From an uncultured Pelagibacteraceae bacterium (GTDB taxonomy: Bacteria; Pseudomonadota; Alphaproteobacteria; Pelagibacterales; AG-422-B15), in contig CACNSH010000007.1 in the NCBI GenBank assembly GCA_902622985.1, positions 1-47,306 of the forward strand: 47,306 nucleotides of DNA, given 5' to 3'. The notes under the pieces were generated by a model that worked only from the letters and a program-made list of their open reading frames with translations, did not search any database and was not told the DNA's origin. How positions within the stretch are numbered: position 1 is the first letter of the stretch; the number at the start of each line of letters is the position of its first letter. This document shows, in pieces, positions 33,647 through 42,107 of the stretch. Both the position numbers and the translations under genes were made by a program.

Positions 33647-35037
33647 TAATAAGCCTCCCTTATTTTAAACAAATCTTCAGCACTTTTTAAATCATTAGTC
33701 ATGCATAAAAATAAAACTTCATCGTTTTCTTCAATTATCGTGTTCTTATCGGGTATTATAATTTGATTTGGTTTTTTTATTAGACCAATTCTCATTCCCT
33801 CAGGTAAGTTCGAGTCTTTTATACTTTTATTTAACAATTTTGATGATTTTAAAACTTGAGCATGTATTATCTCGGCCTGATTGTTGCCAATTGAATAAAC
33901 AGATTCAATTCTACCTTTATGAACATGCTTTAATATTTTAGAAACAGTGATTTTTCTTGGATCTATTACTTTACTAATTCCAAGTACATTTTTTAATTTA
34001 TTATACTCAGAATTATTTACCAATATGAGAGGCTCGCAATTATTTTTTCTTGCTACAGCTGATATAATGATATTGGTTTCATCATCATTCGTAAGCGCTA
34101 ACATCATATCGGCATCTTTAATATTGGCCTCATCTAATATGTTTTGATCTAATCCATCACCATTCAAAACAAGAGTATTATTTAACTGATCTGCAATGAA
34201 TCTGGCTCTTTCATTATTATTTTCTATGATACTTGTGGTGATATCAGAATTATTATTTTCTAAATCTTTAGCTAAATTAAAACCTATATTTCCTCCACCA
34301 ACAATAATGATTTTTTTTATTGGTTTTTCGTTAAATCCAAAAGCATTCATTGTTCTTTTAATATGATTTTTATCAGATAATATATATATTAGGTCACCAT
34401 TTTTTAGCTTATCTTGTTTTTTTGGAATAAATAAGTTTTCACCTCTATTTATACCTAATATTGAAGCCCTTAAATCTTTTTCCTTATTTGCATTTTCTTG
34501 AAATAATTCATGAATGCTTATTAAATTAGTATCAATAAGTGGACAACTCTCATTTACAGGTAAGCTCAATAATTCTATTTCATCATTTAGAAAAGGAACA
34601 ACATCATATGCCCCTGGAGCTTTTAATTGTCTTTCAATAGACTTTGCAACTTCCAATTCAGGACTAATTATTAAATCGATTGGCATATTATCTGCGTTAT
34701 AAAGATCTCTCCATATTGGATTTAAAAAATCTTCAGATCTTAAACGTGCAATCTTTCTTGGTATTTTAAAAAAAGTATGTGCCATTTGACATGCGACCAT
34801 ATTTATTTCATCTTGTAAAGTTACAGCTATGATCATATCTGTTTCGTCTGCCCCAGCCTTTTTAAGGATAGAAGGATTAGATGCGGATCCATTAATAGTT
34901 TTAAGGTCTACTTTTTCTTTTATTTCATTTATTAAATCTAATGATTGATCTATTACAGTGACATCATTATTTTGAGATACTAAATGTTTTGCTATGCTTG
35001 TACCAACCTTTCCTGCACCACATACAATTACTTTCAT
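33646..35037 (-). CDS. trkA: Trk potassium uptake regulator TrkA
   Basis: A 463-aa peripheral protein that gates Trk/Ktr potassium channels in response to nucleotides. It contains two RCK units, each with a Rossmann NAD site (KVIVCGAGKVGTSIAKHL at residue 2 and IIIVGGGNIGFNLAKDL near 242) followed by a TrkA-C domain, the full-length tandem arrangement. No trkH or ktrB is in the window. It overlaps ntrX by 4 nt and dat by 1 nt; linkage with ntrYX is the normal alphaproteobacterial order. Confidence 0.95.
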   Translation of the reverse strand: MKVIVCGAGKVGTSIAKHLVSQNNDVTVIDQSLDLINEIKEKVDLKTINGSASNPSILKKAGADETDMIIAVTLQDEINMVACQMAHTFFKIPRKIARLRSEDFLNPIWRDLYNADNMPIDLIISPELEVAKSIERQLKAPGAYDVVPFLNDEIELLSLPVNESCPLIDTNLISIHELFQENANKEKDLRASILGINRGENLFIPKKQDKLKNGDLIYILSDKNHIKRTMNAFGFNEKPIKKIIIVGGGNIGFNLAKDLENNNSDITTSIIENNNERARFIADQLNNTLVLNGDGLDQNILDEANIKDADMMLALTNDDETNIIISAVARKNNCEPLILVNNSEYNKLKNVLGISKVIDPRKITVSKILKHVHKGRIESVYSIGNNQAEIIHAQVLKSSKLLNKSIKDSNLPEGMRIGLIKKPNQIIIPDKNTIIEENDEVLFLCMTNDLKSAEDLFKIREAY

Positions 35038-36365
35038 TTTTTTATTTCTTCCGTAAGACCCAATTGTTTTAATTTTCTATGTAAAGCAGACCTTTCCATT
35101 CCAATGAATGAAGCAGTTTTTGATATATTTCCATCAAATCGATTTATCTGAGATTGAAGATAATGCTTTTCAAATATTTTTCTTGCATTCTTTAATGGTA
35201 AAGAAATTACATTTTGATCTGTAAATTCGCTACTATGATCTGAATTATTATCGTCATCATATTTTTCTCCCAATATGATATATCTTTCAATTGTATTTCT
35301 TAATTCTCTTATATTTCCTGGCCAATCATAATTTATGTACTTGGCTTTAATAAATTGTATCAAACTTTGATTCACATCCTCACCTGAGAATGATTTGATA
35401 AAATATTTAATTAATTCATCAAGATCATCTAGCCTTTCAGCTAGTTTGGGTAGATGAATTGAAACTACATTTAAACGATGAAATAAATCTTTTCTAAATG
35501 AACCTTCATCAACTAAATCCTCAAGATTTTGTATTGATGAGCATATAATTCTGCAGTTAAGCTCTATAATCTTATTATCTCCTAATTTTGAAAACTGCTT
35601 ATCAGTCAGTACTCTTAAAATTTTTGCTTGAGTTTGAAGTGGCATTTCTGCAACTTCATCGATAAAAATGCTACCATTAGCTGCAGCTTCGAAATATCCT
35701 GTCTTGCTCACATTTTTTTCATAATAACCAAAAAATTCTTTTTCAATATTTTCGGGCTCCATTAAAGCAGCATTTATAGCTATAAATGGACCATTTCTAA
35801 AATTTGAGTATTTGTGTATCTCACGCGCAACAATATCTTTTCCAGTTCCAGAATCACCATAAATCATTATACGACTTGTAGTCGGTGCTACTTTTTTAAT
35901 TAGATTTTTTACTTTATTTATTGCAATTGAATTACCAATAAATTCATAGTCGTAAATTCCTTTTTGTTTTAGCTGATTATTTTCTGATTTAATTTCATGA
36001 AGTTCTATTGATCTACTTATAGAAAGTAATAATCTTTCTGTAGTAAATGGTTTTTCAATAAATTCATTTGCACCATCTTTAATTGCCTTGACTGCCATAT
36101 CAATATTACCATGACCAGAAATGATTATGACTGGAGTAGAATTAAGTTCTCTTAATTTTTTTAATATACCAATACCATCTAACTCTGAATTATCTAACCA
36201 GACATCTAAAATTATAAGGTTATATTCATTTGAATTAATTAAACTAAGAGCGCTAGTGGAGTCGTTAGCAATTGATGCACTATAATTTTCGTCCTCTAAA
36301 ATTGCTTTAATATTGTTAGCGATATCAGACTCATCATCAATAATAAGTATCTTTTTTTTGTCCAT
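35034..36365 (-). CDS. ntrX: NtrX-type response regulator without GAFTGA loop
   Basis: A 443-aa regulator with a receiver domain (Asp10, Asp11, phospho-acceptor Asp54, Lys105), an AAA+ domain (Walker A GDSGTGKD near 170-177) and a Fis-type HTH (SKTASFIGMERSALHRKLKQ). In sigma-54 activators the first AAA+ loop carries GAFTGA; here residues 212-223 read FGYYEKNVSKTG, so activation of sigma-54 is unlikely. The substitution is also reported in other alphaproteobacterial NtrX proteins, which work on sigma-70 promoters. It is coupled to ntrY (1-nt overlap) and trkA. It likely governs envelope, redox or nitrogen-linked genes. Confidence 0.93.
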   Translation of the reverse strand: MDKKKILIIDDESDIANNIKAILEDENYSASIANDSTSALSLINSNEYNLIILDVWLDNSELDGIGILKKLRELNSTPVIIISGHGNIDMAVKAIKDGANEFIEKPFTTERLLLSISRSIELHEIKSENNQLKQKGIYDYEFIGNSIAINKVKNLIKKVAPTTSRIMIYGDSGTGKDIVAREIHKYSNFRNGPFIAINAALMEPENIEKEFFGYYEKNVSKTGYFEAAANGSIFIDEVAEMPLQTQAKILRVLTDKQFSKLGDNKIIELNCRIICSSIQNLEDLVDEGSFRKDLFHRLNVVSIHLPKLAERLDDLDELIKYFIKSFSGEDVNQSLIQFIKAKYINYDWPGNIRELRNTIERYIILGEKYDDDNNSDHSSEFTDQNVISLPLKNARKIFEKHYLQSQINRFDGNISKTASFIGMERSALHRKLKQLGLTEEIKK

Positions 36366-38146
36366 TATAAATCAAATTTTATTTCAACTTGTGCGCCTTC
36401 TGTATTATCATAGCGATTTTCAATTGAAAAATCTGCATTATGATCAAATAATATTTTTTCGACAATAGCAAGTCCAAGACCTGAGCCGCCAGTCTTTTTT
36501 TTAGTTGTAAAATAAGGTTTTATTAATTCATCTTTTTCGTATTTTAAACCAATTCCATTATCTATTATATAAATGATAAAATTATTGTTCGTTAGATTTG
36601 ACTTGATTAAGATTTCTCCATTTGAATTATTTTTTTCTTCAATGGAGTGAATTGCATTCATAATCAAATTTTGAAAGACTCTAGAAATTTGGGATTTATC
36701 AACTTTTAATTGAATAGAGTTATCATTTAATCTTAATTTAAAATTAATATTTTTGTAATTGTTTTTGTAATCATTTGTTATATCGTTGATTATATCTGTT
36801 ACATTTGTTTGAATTAATTTTGGTTCAGGTAACCTAGCAAAGCTTGAAAACTCATCTACCAAATATCCTATTTCATTTACTTGGCGTCTTATCGTATTTA
36901 AGCATTCATTTATTTCTTTATTTTCAATGTTAGCTATTTTTATTTTTTTTTCTAATCTTTCAGAGGATAATTGAATAGGTGTTAATGGGTTTTTAATTTC
37001 ATGCGCAATTCTTCTTGCGATGTCGGACCATGTTTCGTGCTTTTTTGAAATTATAATTTGCTTTCTTTGCTTTACAATATCGCTACTCATTTTGTTAAAA
37101 GAGTCGGCTAATCTATTTAGCTCTATATAATCATTATTTTTTTTTATTTTATCATCATATGATCCTTTGCTTATATTGTTTGTGGCTTTTATAACACTAG
37201 ATAATGGGGAAACTATTCTCTCAGCAAATTTTAGCCCTACAAAAGTAGATAACAGAATTAATGCTAAAGATATAACAATATAAATTAATGCAAAAATAAT
37301 ACTTATCTGATTTCTATTGGACTCTAAGAAAGTGTATTCATTTCTAGCTGAAATTGTATCATTTAGAGCACTGATAACATTTGCGTCCATTGATCTACCA
37401 GCAAACAAATATGAGTCATCATAATTTTTTAACTTTACCAAAGCATAAACTTTACTTACTTGTGTAGATGACATTATAGTCATTTCTCCTACATCAGCCC
37501 TATCGAATGAATTCTCGGGTGGGCTATATAATAAATTATTAGTTTCAAAAGCCTTTGATATTATATTTCCTTCTCTGTCTATTATATAAGCTTCTGGAAG
37601 AGATCTTATGAGCGATTGTGTTCTTAATGCAATTGTCAACTTACTAATATCTTTTGAAAAAATATCACTTGAGGTATTAAGATCATTATACATTGCGTAA
37701 ACATCACCTTTAATAGTTTCTTTGTGTTCCTCAAGATAACTTTCTGCAACAAATACAGAATTATTAATTACGTTATTAATTTTGGAATTAAACCAATCAT
37801 TAATTCCGAAATTAATGAGAATTAAACCAATAAATCCAAGAAATACTGAAGGCGTTAATGCAATTAGTATAAAATAAAAAGTAAATTTGCTATTTAAAGT
37901 ACTTATCTTTTTTCTTCTAACTCTTAGATATATAGGTAAAAGCAAATAAATTAATGAAAAAAATAATATAAGAATTAAACATGATGCAAATATAATATAA
38001 ATATAAGAATAATTTATTGCACCTATTGCATTAGTTCTTTGATTGAAAAGAAAAATAAATGAAAGTCCAAGAAAAACTATTGAGCCAATTATCAATGAAA
38101 TCATTCGTACATTTAATACTGACATATTTATGTATTTATTATTCAT
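36365..38146 (-). CDS. ntrY: NtrY-type sensor histidine kinase without PAS domain
   Basis: A 593-aa membrane kinase; NtrY is usually over 700 residues. Helices lie near 15-34, 47-72 and 88-113, with a periplasmic sensor region to about 280, a fourth helix near 281-303 and a HAMP domain (about 304-358). HisKA follows directly with phospho-acceptor His382 in AHEIKNPLTPIQ, then the ATPase domain with N box FQNLIMNAIHS, DNGIGL and GGSGLGLAI. The PAS domain that normally joins HAMP and HisKA is absent. It passes phosphate to NtrX. It diverges from ispDF, where dusB-ntrB-ntrC usually stand. Confidence 0.94.
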   Translation of the reverse strand: MNNKYINMSVLNVRMISLIIGSIVFLGLSFIFLFNQRTNAIGAINYSYIYIIFASCLILILFFSLIYLLLPIYLRVRRKKISTLNSKFTFYFILIALTPSVFLGFIGLILINFGINDWFNSKINNVINNSVFVAESYLEEHKETIKGDVYAMYNDLNTSSDIFSKDISKLTIALRTQSLIRSLPEAYIIDREGNIISKAFETNNLLYSPPENSFDRADVGEMTIMSSTQVSKVYALVKLKNYDDSYLFAGRSMDANVISALNDTISARNEYTFLESNRNQISIIFALIYIVISLALILLSTFVGLKFAERIVSPLSSVIKATNNISKGSYDDKIKKNNDYIELNRLADSFNKMSSDIVKQRKQIIISKKHETWSDIARRIAHEIKNPLTPIQLSSERLEKKIKIANIENKEINECLNTIRRQVNEIGYLVDEFSSFARLPEPKLIQTNVTDIINDITNDYKNNYKNINFKLRLNDNSIQLKVDKSQISRVFQNLIMNAIHSIEEKNNSNGEILIKSNLTNNNFIIYIIDNGIGLKYEKDELIKPYFTTKKKTGGSGLGLAIVEKILFDHNADFSIENRYDNTEGAQVEIKFDL

Positions 38147-38180
38147 TCTGGATAATTAATAAGTTATAAACAAATTTAAT

Positions 38181-39323
38181 ATGTCTTATAAAAAAATGAA
38201 AATTGCTTGTATAGTTTTGGCATCAGGAAAAAGTAAAAGGTTTGGAAGCATTAAATCAAAACTTTTTTACAAAGTATATGGTACTCCAATTGTAGAAATC
38301 ACACTAAAAAATATATCAAAATATTTTAATCAAAACTCTATATACATTACTATACCAAAAATAATAACTAAAAATGAAAGAAAATTAATTTCTAGTTACA
38401 CTAATAATGAATTAATTTATGGCGGAAAAACAAGGTTTCATAGTGTTAAAAATGCATTGAAAAATATTGATCCCAACAAATACGATTATTTAATAATACA
38501 TGATGCAGCGAGACCTACCTTTACAAAAAATATTATGATTGAACTATTATCGAGTATAAATAGTAAAAAATATCATTGTGCGATACCAGCATCTAAAGTT
38601 GAAGACACAATTAGAAAAAATAATAAATCAGTTGAAAGAAATGCTTATAAATATTATCAGACGCCACAAGTATTTAAATTTAATTCTTTTAGAGATAATC
38701 TAGAAAAAATAAAAATAAATCCTACCGATGATCTTGGCGTCATCGAAAGAAACAAAAATTTAAAGATAAAATACATTGAGGCTAGCAAAGAAAATATTAA
38801 AATTACAAAAAAAAATGATATTAATATTTTAAAAAAGATTCTTAATTATAATATTAAATATGGAAGTGGCTTTGATATACACAAACTTAAAAGTGGAAAT
38901 TATTTGTCATTAGCTGGATTAAAGATTAGATCCAACTATCAGGCTATTGGCCACTCTGATGGTGATGTTGTTATACATTCTATAATTGATGCCTTGCTTG
39001 GAGCAAACAATAAAGGAGATATTGGCACATATTTTCCTCCAAAGAAAAAATATAAAAACATTTCCTCAGTAGTTTTATTAGATGAAATAAAAAAAATAAT
39101 TAAACTAGATAATTCAATTATTAGCAATATTGATTGTACTATAATTTGTCAAAAAATAAGGCTTGAAAAATATAAAAAATTAATAAGAAAAAAGATTTCT
39201 TTATTAATGAAATGTGATGAGAAACATATAAATGTAAAAGCAAAGACTGCAGATAATATTGGTATTATAGGTAAATCTAAAGCAGTGGCTTGTTGGACTA
39301 CAATAAAAATTATGAATTTATGA
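38181..39323 (+). CDS. ispDF: Bifunctional IspD/IspF isoprenoid enzyme
   Basis: A 380-aa fusion for two steps of the MEP isoprenoid pathway. IspD (about 1-222, ACIVLASGKSKRFG, IHDAARPTF, YQTPQVF) joins CTP to methylerythritol phosphate. IspF (about 223-380, GSGFDIH with metal ligands Asp and His, GHSDGDVVIHSIIDALLGA, GDIGTYFPP) makes the cyclic diphosphate. The fusion is typical of alphaproteobacteria. An alternative ATG lies 15 nt downstream (38196). The spacer to divergent ntrY is only 34 nt. The terminal ATGA overlaps pgpA. Confidence 0.96.
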   Translation: MSYKKMKIACIVLASGKSKRFGSIKSKLFYKVYGTPIVEITLKNISKYFNQNSIYITIPKIITKNERKLISSYTNNELIYGGKTRFHSVKNALKNIDPNKYDYLIIHDAARPTFTKNIMIELLSSINSKKYHCAIPASKVEDTIRKNNKSVERNAYKYYQTPQVFKFNSFRDNLEKIKINPTDDLGVIERNKNLKIKYIEASKENIKITKKNDINILKKILNYNIKYGSGFDIHKLKSGNYLSLAGLKIRSNYQAIGHSDGDVVIHSIIDALLGANNKGDIGTYFPPKKKYKNISSVVLLDEIKKIIKLDNSIISNIDCTIICQKIRLEKYKKLIRKKISLLMKCDEKHINVKAKTADNIGIIGKSKAVACWTTIKIMNL

Positions 39324-39784
39324 TTTTTTTAATTAAGGCCTTTGTTACAGTATTTGGAATTGGTTATATCCGAATTGCACCAGGCACTTTTGGCTCATTA
39401 ATTGCGATTCTTGTGTGGTATACATCAATAAACTACCTAAATATTTATTTCTTTTATATTATTATAATAATAGTTTTTATTTGCTCATTTAAAGCTATCA
39501 ATATTTATTTGAAAAATGAAAATAAAGACGATCCCTCGGAAGTTGTTGTTGATGAATTTATTGGTCAATCATTACCATTAATCTTTTTATTGCAATTTAA
39601 TGTATACGAGGTTCTATTGGCTTTTAGTAGTTTTAGATTATTTGATATTTTTAAGATTTATCCAGTTAATAAGATAGAAAATATTAAAGGTGCGAATGGT
39701 GTAATTATGGATGATGTTGTCGCCGGCATTTATTCTCTTATAATAATTATGATCTACAAAATAATTTTATTTTTAAATGTTTAG
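39320..39784 (+). CDS. pgpA: Phosphatidylglycerophosphatase A
   Basis: A membrane lipid phosphatase that converts phosphatidylglycerophosphate to phosphatidylglycerol. I chose ATG 39320, giving 154 aa and a 4-nt ATGA overlap with ispDF; a TTG at 39290 would add 10 residues from the ispDF-coding region. Typical motifs are APGTFGSL, a DEFIGQSLPL active-site-type acidic motif and DDVVAGIYS near the C terminus. About three to four membrane helices are visible. It overlaps cinA by 8 nt. Confidence 0.92.
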   Translation: MIFLIKAFVTVFGIGYIRIAPGTFGSLIAILVWYTSINYLNIYFFYIIIIIVFICSFKAINIYLKNENKDDPSEVVVDEFIGQSLPLIFLLQFNVYEVLLAFSSFRLFDIFKIYPVNKIENIKGANGVIMDDVVAGIYSLIIIMIYKIILFLNV

Positions 39785-40268
39785 TTATATTAAAAAGATC
39801 AAGAAATTAAGAAAAGAAAAACTGTTTAGTATTTGTCTAGCCGAATCGTGCACTGGTGGCATGATTAGTAGCAAATTAACCAGTATTAGTGGATCCTCAG
39901 ATTTTTTTGATGGCTCTGTTGTTTCATATTCTAATGATTTAAAAAAACGTCTTTTAAAAGTCCCTGAAAAAACAATAAATAAATATGGAGCTGTAAGCCA
40001 TCAAACTGCTTTATCAATGGTCAAAGGTTTAAAAAAAATTAGTAGAAGCGAAATATTAGTGTCTGTCACAGGAGTTGCAGGACCTGATGGAGGTAGTTCA
40101 AAAACACCGGTTGGTTGTGTTTATTTTGGACTGGGTACAAAAATAAAAAATAAATATTATTATACAACAATTAAAAAAATTTTTAGAGAAAGAACAAGAA
40201 AAAGAATTCAAGAAAAGAGCACTGAGTTCATATTAAAAGAAATTATTAAGAATTTGTCAAAAATCTAA
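39777..40268 (+). CDS. pncC: CinA C-terminal domain amidase (nicotinamide-nucleotide amidohydrolase, PncC)
   Basis: A 163-aa stand-alone CinA C-terminal domain, which deamidates nicotinamide mononucleotide in NAD recycling. AESCTGGMISSKLTSISGSS (about 18-37) supplies the catalytic Ser/Thr region, and SVTGVAGPDGGSSKTPVGCVYFG is the other conserved block. The N-terminal MoCF-like domain of full CinA is absent, as in most proteobacterial versions. Its end overlaps the convergent coq10-like gene by 4 nt. Confidence 0.93.
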   Translation: MFSYIKKIKKLRKEKLFSICLAESCTGGMISSKLTSISGSSDFFDGSVVSYSNDLKKRLLKVPEKTINKYGAVSHQTALSMVKGLKKISRSEILVSVTGVAGPDGGSSKTPVGCVYFGLGTKIKNKYYYTTIKKIFRERTRKRIQEKSTEFILKEIIKNLSKI

Positions 40269-40708
40269 TATATTTCATTTGCACGACTAATAAATGCATC
40301 GACCATTTTTTGAAAAGCAAGATCAAAAAATTTTCTCATAAGGACGTCAAAAAGTTTAATATTTAATTCAAAATCAATTTTAAATTGAATTTCACATTCA
40401 GATTCATTTACAGTTAAAAATTTCCAATTATTTTCTAAATATTTAAAAGGTCCATCTAAGTTCCGAACATTTATTTCACTTTTGTCTTTATGGAGTTTAA
40501 CCTCACTGCGGTAGGTATAAACAAATTGATCGTAACCGATTTCTAGGTCAGCAATAACAATTTTAATATTGTCTTTTATACTTGTATTGATTATTTTAGA
40601 ATTGTTACACCACGGAAGAAATTCATCGTAACGATCAATATCGGCAACTAAATCAAACATTTGATCTTTTGAATAATTAACAGTTTTACTTTCTTCTTGC
40701 TTAGGCAT
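40265..40708 (-). CDS. Coq10/RatA-like START-domain protein
   Basis: A 147-aa SRPBCC/START-fold protein. Family features: SKDQMFDLVADIDRYDEFLPWC near the N terminus, LDGPFKYLENNWKF in the middle and the amphipathic helix FQKMVDAFISRANEIY at the end. Relatives bind ubiquinone (Coq10) and help respiration; the RatA toxin is a similar fold with a disputed ribosome-linked role. Linkage to lipA is classic for alphaproteobacteria and favours the coenzyme Q function. It overlaps lipA by 8 nt. Confidence 0.88.
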   Translation of the reverse strand: MPKQEESKTVNYSKDQMFDLVADIDRYDEFLPWCNNSKIINTSIKDNIKIVIADLEIGYDQFVYTYRSEVKLHKDKSEINVRNLDGPFKYLENNWKFLTVNESECEIQFKIDFELNIKLFDVLMRKFFDLAFQKMVDAFISRANEIY

Positions 40709-41624
40709 TCAACATTATATATTTCAGCCTCTTAAAGTCGTCTTCTGCATGATATGACGATCTTGTAAAGGGTGATGACGATGCTATTTTAAACCCCCTA
40801 CTCATAGCTTCTTCATAAAGTTTGTGAAAGTAATCCGGGCTATGATATTTAATTACTGGATGATGGTTTCTTGTGGGTCTTAAATATTGACCAATGGTAA
40901 TGAAATCCACATCATTACACCTCAAGTCATCCATTAATTTCATAATTTCATAAAATTTCTCGCCTAAACCAATCATAATTCCGGATTTAGTAAATAGATA
41001 AGGGTTTAGTTTTTTAATGTTTCTGAGAATAGATAGTGAGTGTTTATAATTAGCGCCTGGTCTTACAGTTTTATATAAAGATTCAACAGTTTCTAAGTTG
41101 TGATTAAATACATCTATTTGACATTTAGAAAGCAATTCAATCGAATTTTTTTTATTTCTAAAATCAGGAGTTAATATTTCAATAGTTGTATTAGGACATT
41201 TTAATTTTATTTCATTAATTGTGTTTGAAAAATGTTTAGCTCCACCATCATCAAGATCATCTCTATCGACAGATGTAATTACTACATGAGATAATTTTAA
41301 TTTTTTTACTGAATTTGCAACTCTTATAGGTTCCATATGATCAACATGATTTGGTTTGCCGGTACCGATATTGCAGAAACTGCACGCTCTCGTACAAATA
41401 TCTCCAAGTATCATAAATGTAGCATGGGATTTTGCCCAGCAATCAGACATATTGGGGCACATTGCTTCTTCACATACAGTAACAATTTTATTTGATTTTA
41501 AGGTTTTCTTTATTTCATTAATTTTATCTATTTGGATCTTAACCTTTATCCACTCAGGCTTAACTGGACTGTCAATTGTAGAAAATTTCTTTCTTAAAAG
41601 AGCTTTAGATATGTTATTTGGCAT
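40701..41624 (-). CDS. lipA: Lipoyl synthase
   Basis: A 307-aa radical SAM enzyme that inserts two sulfurs into protein-bound octanoate to give lipoate. Both [4Fe-4S] sites are complete: auxiliary cluster Cys51, Cys56, Cys62 (CEEAMCPNMSDC) and radical SAM cluster Cys77, Cys81, Cys84 (CTRACSFC). The C-terminal Ser that ligates the auxiliary cluster is within the RSSYHA motif. It normally follows pdhABC-lpd; here it follows ftsB by 49 nt, with no pdh genes. Lipoate may serve 2-oxoglutarate dehydrogenase, glycine cleavage or a pyruvate dehydrogenase encoded elsewhere. Confidence 0.97.
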   Translation of the reverse strand: MPNNISKALLRKKFSTIDSPVKPEWIKVKIQIDKINEIKKTLKSNKIVTVCEEAMCPNMSDCWAKSHATFMILGDICTRACSFCNIGTGKPNHVDHMEPIRVANSVKKLKLSHVVITSVDRDDLDDGGAKHFSNTINEIKLKCPNTTIEILTPDFRNKKNSIELLSKCQIDVFNHNLETVESLYKTVRPGANYKHSLSILRNIKKLNPYLFTKSGIMIGLGEKFYEIMKLMDDLRCNDVDFITIGQYLRPTRNHHPVIKYHSPDYFHKLYEEAMSRGFKIASSSPFTRSSYHAEDDFKRLKYIMLNA

Positions 41625-41673
41625 TGATACATTAACATAATTAATGGTAATTCAATGTAATTTCAAGTGGATA

Positions 41674-42009
41674 CTAATTGTCAAAAAATATAATGAATTC
41701 GTTATTTTTTCCGTAGCCTAGCACGTTTCTTATCTGTTCATCAACTAGATCGGTATTTTTATCATGTTTTTGCAAAGAAGAGATTTTAACCTCGTATAAA
41801 CTATTGCTTCTTTTTATATTTTTTACCTTTGTCTCAAGTTTCGCAATTTCTGCATTTAGTCTAGAATGAGACAAGAGGCCGTTATTTCCATCAAAAATAT
41901 TGAATAATAAATATATTAGAATTAATGGAAGAAAAAAATAAGAATAATAATTCTTAATGGCCATTAATAATGTAGCAATCTTATTCATGTTATTGTGTAA
42001 GAGAATCAT
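41674..42009 (-). CDS. ftsB: FtsB/DivIC-type septum formation protein
   Basis: A single-pass division protein of up to 111 aa. A membrane helix (about residues 23-39) is followed by a coiled coil (NAEIAKLETKVKNIKRSN) and the short conserved tail ending VRNVLGYGKNNEFII-like (here QIRNVLGYGKNNEF). It should join FtsL and FtsQ at the divisome. The start is uncertain: ATGs at 42009, 41988 and 41964 are in frame, and family length favours one of the two later sites. It lies 98 nt downstream of eno, the usual order. Confidence 0.85.
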   Translation of the reverse strand: MILLHNNMNKIATLLMAIKNYYSYFFLPLILIYLLFNIFDGNNGLLSHSRLNAEIAKLETKVKNIKRSNSLYEVKISSLQKHDKNTDLVDEQIRNVLGYGKNNEFIIFFDN

Positions 42010-42107
42010 ATTTGACGAATCAGGACAATTTCAATGAATTAAAAAGGTAAAAAAAAATAAAAAAAATGCTCTTTGGACTCTTTTTGTTCTCTTTAATTAA
42101 TATTGTA

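Noticed and set aside
40265-40708. RatA toxin of a toxin-antitoxin pair
   Set aside because: No partner antitoxin-like gene is adjacent, and linkage to lipA in alphaproteobacteria points to the Coq10-like ubiquinone role.
42010-42107. Repeated CTCTTT strings between ftsB and eno as a terminator or riboswitch
   Set aside because: The strings are direct repeats in an AT-rich spacer and do not pair into a stable hairpin.
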